Part shown: one piece after another, positions 61,876 to 64,000 of the stretch
Position numbering within the stretch: position 1 is the first letter of the stretch
Layout: each line of letters opens with the position of its first letter
NCBI RefSeq assembly: GCF_005281615.1
Contig: NZ_SZZM01000001.1
Location: 1,415,001 to 1,479,000 of the forward strand
DNA: 64,000 nt
Origin: Rhodoligotrophos defluvii
GTDB taxonomy: Bacteria > Pseudomonadota > Alphaproteobacteria > Rhizobiales > Im1
Reading direction: 5' to 3'
Program-made: the position numbers and the translations under genes
Notes under the pieces: generated by a model
What the model was told of the DNA's origin: nothing
The model's database searches: none
The model's input: only the letters and a program-made list of their open reading frames with translations

Positions 61876-64000
61876 CATGAACATGATTTCCGCATCCGCG
61901 GCGGCATCGGTCGCCGGGCCGCTTCCGCTTGCCTCCGACAGCGATACCGCCACGTCCGTCTTTTCGGCAGCGGGCCTTCTCCTGCCTCATCTCGAGCGCG
62001 GCCAGCGTATCGACGCGGCCACGCTGCGCGGCGCGATGGAAACCGCCTTTGGCGCGTCCGATACCGCCGGCGCCTGGGACTGGAAAACCGCTTATGACGC
62101 CTGCGAGGCGGCGACCGTTCTCTTCCTGCGCAAATACGGAAAGGCGCTTTTCCGTAAAGCCGGGTCTCCGAGCGACAGCCTGCCGCTGCTGACGCGGATC
62201 GCCGGACTGCTGCCGACCCATACGCGGCGCTCGGAGGAAGCGCAGACCTTCCAGCAATTCTCTACCCCGATCCCGCTGGGGCTGGCCGCCGCGACCGCCG
62301 CCGCCATCACGCCTGCCGACCGGGTTCTGGAACCCTCGGCCGGGACCGGGCTTCTCGCCATCCTCGCCGAGATCGCCGGCGGCGCGCTCGTCGTCAACGA
62401 GCTGGCCGAATTGCGCGCCGGTCTTCTTTCCTCCCTCTTTCCCGCCTTGTCCGTCACGCGTTTCGACGCGGCGCAGATCGACGATCACCTCGATCCTGCC
62501 CTGGTCCCGTCCGTGGTGCTGATGAACCCGCCGTTCTCGGCGCTGGCGAATGTCCAGGGCCGCGTCGCCGATGCCGCCTTCCGCCACGTCGCTTCGGCGC
62601 TTGCGCGCCTTGCGCCCGGCGGGCGGCTGGTGACGATCACCGGCGCGAGCTTCGCCCCCGATAATCCTGCCTGGACCCCGGCCTTCGTCCGGCTGCAGGA
62701 GCGCGGTCGCGTGGTCTTCTCCGCCGCAGTCGATGGTTCTGTCTATGCCAAGCATGGCACGACGATCGATACCCGGATCACTGTCATCGACAAGCTGCTC
62801 GCCGACGATCCGGCGATCTTCCCGACCGCTCCCGGCGTCGCACCGGATGCCGCTACGCTGATGACCTGGATCTGCGCACACCTGCCTGCACGGCAGCCCG
62901 TCGATCCCTCTGTCGTCGTTCCGGTCGCCGCAGCGCCTGCGCCCCGCACCGTGCGCGGCTATATCAACCGCACGGCAAAAGCTGCTCGCCCGGCGCCCCA
63001 GACCGAACCGGAAGCCGCACCGCTCGACTATGAGACCGTCGATTGGCAGCCGGCCGAGGGCGGCCACATCACCGACGCCATCTATGAGGAATACGGGCTT
63101 CAGGTCATCCGTATTCCCGGCGCCCAGGCCCATCCGACCCAACTCGTCCAGTCGGCGGCGATGTCGAGCGTCGCGCCGCCGAAGCCCAGCTACCGGCCGC
63201 ATCTGCCGACGACCATCCTCGGCCTTCTGTCCGACGCGCAGCTTGAGACCGTCATCTATGCCGGCCAGGCCCATGCCGACCATCTCGCCGGGGCCTGGAC
63301 CGTGGACGAGACTTGCGATGTGGTCAGCGCGGCGGCCGAGGACGCCAAGAACGCCGTCCGCTTCCGGCAAGGCTTCTTCGTCGGTGACGGCACCGGCGTC
63401 GGCAAGGGCCGGGAATCCGCCGCCATCATACTCGACAACTGGATGCAGGGCCGCCGCAAGGCCGTCTGGATCTCGAAGTCGGACAAGTTGCTGGAAGACG
63501 CGCAACGCGACTGGTCGGCGCTCGGCATGGAGCGCCTGCTGGTCACGCCGCTGTCGCGCTTCCCGCAGGGCAAGCCCGTGACGCTGCCCGAAGGCATCCT
63601 TTTCACGACCTATGCCACGCTACGCTCTGACGACCGCGGCGATAGGGTTTCCCGCGTCAAGCAGATCGTCGAATGGTTGGGCGAGGATTTCGATGGAGTG
63701 ATCATCTTCGACGAGGCGCATTCGATGCAGAACGCCGCAGGCGGCAAGGGAGAACGGGGCGATGTCACCGCCAGCCAGCAGGGCCGCGCCGGACTTCGCC
63801 TCCAGCACGCCCTGCCGGATGCCCGCATCGTCTATGTCTCGGCGACCGGCGCCACCACGGTCCACAACCTCGCCTATGCGCAAAGGTTGGGCTTGTGGGG
63901 CGGCGAGGATTTCCCCTTCGCCACGCGGGCCGAGTTCGTAGAGGCTATCGAGGGCGGCGGAGTCGCGGCGATGGAGGTTCTCGCCAGGGACATGCGCGCC
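61876..64000 (+). CDS. adenine methyltransferase-Strawberry-notch helicase fusion, 3' end cut by window
   Basis: More than 708 residues, open to the window end. The N-terminal part carries an N6-adenine methyltransferase: motif I ADRVLEPSAGTGLLAI and motif IV LMNPPFSALANV. From about residue 500 it is a DEAD/SNF2-like Strawberry-notch NTPase: Walker A GFFVGDGTGVGKGRESA, DEAH box VIIFDEAHSMQN and YVSATGATTVHN. Such proteins occur on phages and integrative elements, and may modify DNA or resist restriction. It has divergent leader D. Length and C-terminus are beyond the window. Confidence 0.88.

Larger units (their letters stand above)
49280..64000. mobile_element. left part of an integrative element in tRNA-Arg(CCG)
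   Basis: From the tRNA fragment to the window end the content changes to integrase, toxin-antitoxin, HNH, ArdC, PP-loop protein, ParB-like, many small uncharacterised proteins, and a methyltransferase-helicase. All core genes run in the + direction. No conjugation genes are visible yet; they may lie to the right. Composition is similar to the chromosome, so the border is set by the tRNA scar. Confidence 0.8.

Noticed and set aside
60911-63505. An 864-codon open frame on the minus strand
   Set aside because: It is antisense to the methyltransferase-helicase and the small genes before it, which have clear motifs. Long antisense frames are expected in GC-rich coding DNA, and its translation is low-complexity Arg/Gly/Asp-rich.
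1-64000. CRISPR arrays, rRNA genes and insertion sequences
   Set aside because: No regularly spaced repeats, no rRNA sequence and no transposase were recognised on either strand.

Overview
This is a GC-rich chromosomal segment that most resembles an alphaproteobacterium (Hyphomicrobiales/Rhodospirillales-like). The pointers are several ABC-transporter-linked catabolic operons, a caa3-type oxidase, promoter-like sequences matching the alphaproteobacterial EcfG stress sigma factor (GGAAC-N16/17-xGTT), and a rhizobial-type integrative element carrying ArdC, ParB-like and Strawberry-notch-like genes. The species cannot be named from the sequence alone.

Region 1 (1-14296, all + strand) looks like one long catabolic operon. 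In order it holds an FAH-family hydrolase (cut by the window edge), an alpha/beta hydrolase, a metal amidohydrolase, a LivHMKG-type ABC importer whose second ATPase is fused to a Tm-1-like domain, a PEP-hydrolase-like TIM barrel, a flotillin/SPFH protein, an SRPBCC protein, and an SRPBCC-quinone oxidoreductase fusion. Most junctions are 4-bp ATGA overlaps.

Region 2 (14314-27781) is a second uptake and degradation module: a divergent maleylacetate reductase, a five-gene dipeptide-type ABC transporter, an AraC regulator, a muconate-cycloisomerase-family enzyme, a YciI protein, dienelactone hydrolase, a small AtzG/GatC-like ORF and an amidase. It ends in an enoyl-CoA hydratase and a CaiB CoA-transferase that a deletion has fused and broken. 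Cycloisomerase, dienelactone hydrolase and maleylacetate reductase are the lower steps of the modified ortho-cleavage pathway, but no ring-cleavage dioxygenase is visible.

Region 3 (27801-33385) is mixed housekeeping: 3-methyladenine glycosylase, a TetR-YciI-cyclase operon with a striking double-palindrome operator, an Lrp regulator divergent from an EamA exporter, a TTG-start membrane protein and a decayed PEBP gene.

Region 4 (33386-48875) is mostly envelope and respiration. A minus-strand operon joins a GMC-type FAD dehydrogenase with its Tat-exported small subunit, three cytochromes c, and a dedicated caa3 oxidase (CoxII-cytochrome c and a CoxI-CoxIII fusion). Around it lie an antiporter, PAP2, YjdF-like, EF-hand and PRC-barrel proteins. 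Three candidate EcfG promoters fall in this block.

Region 5 (49280-64000 and beyond) is the left end of an integrative element. A 45-bp 3' fragment of tRNA-Arg(CCG) marks the junction, followed by a tyrosine integrase, an HTH/PIN toxin-antitoxin pair, an HNH protein, ArdC antirestriction, a PP-loop/PAPS-reductase-like protein, a large ParB-like protein, many small uncharacterised proteins, and the start of a methyltransferase-Strawberry-notch helicase that runs off the window. At least three, probably four, of these genes share a structured 5' leader whose hairpin bases covary and which ends at the ribosome binding site. This leader is the most interesting regulatory signal in the window.
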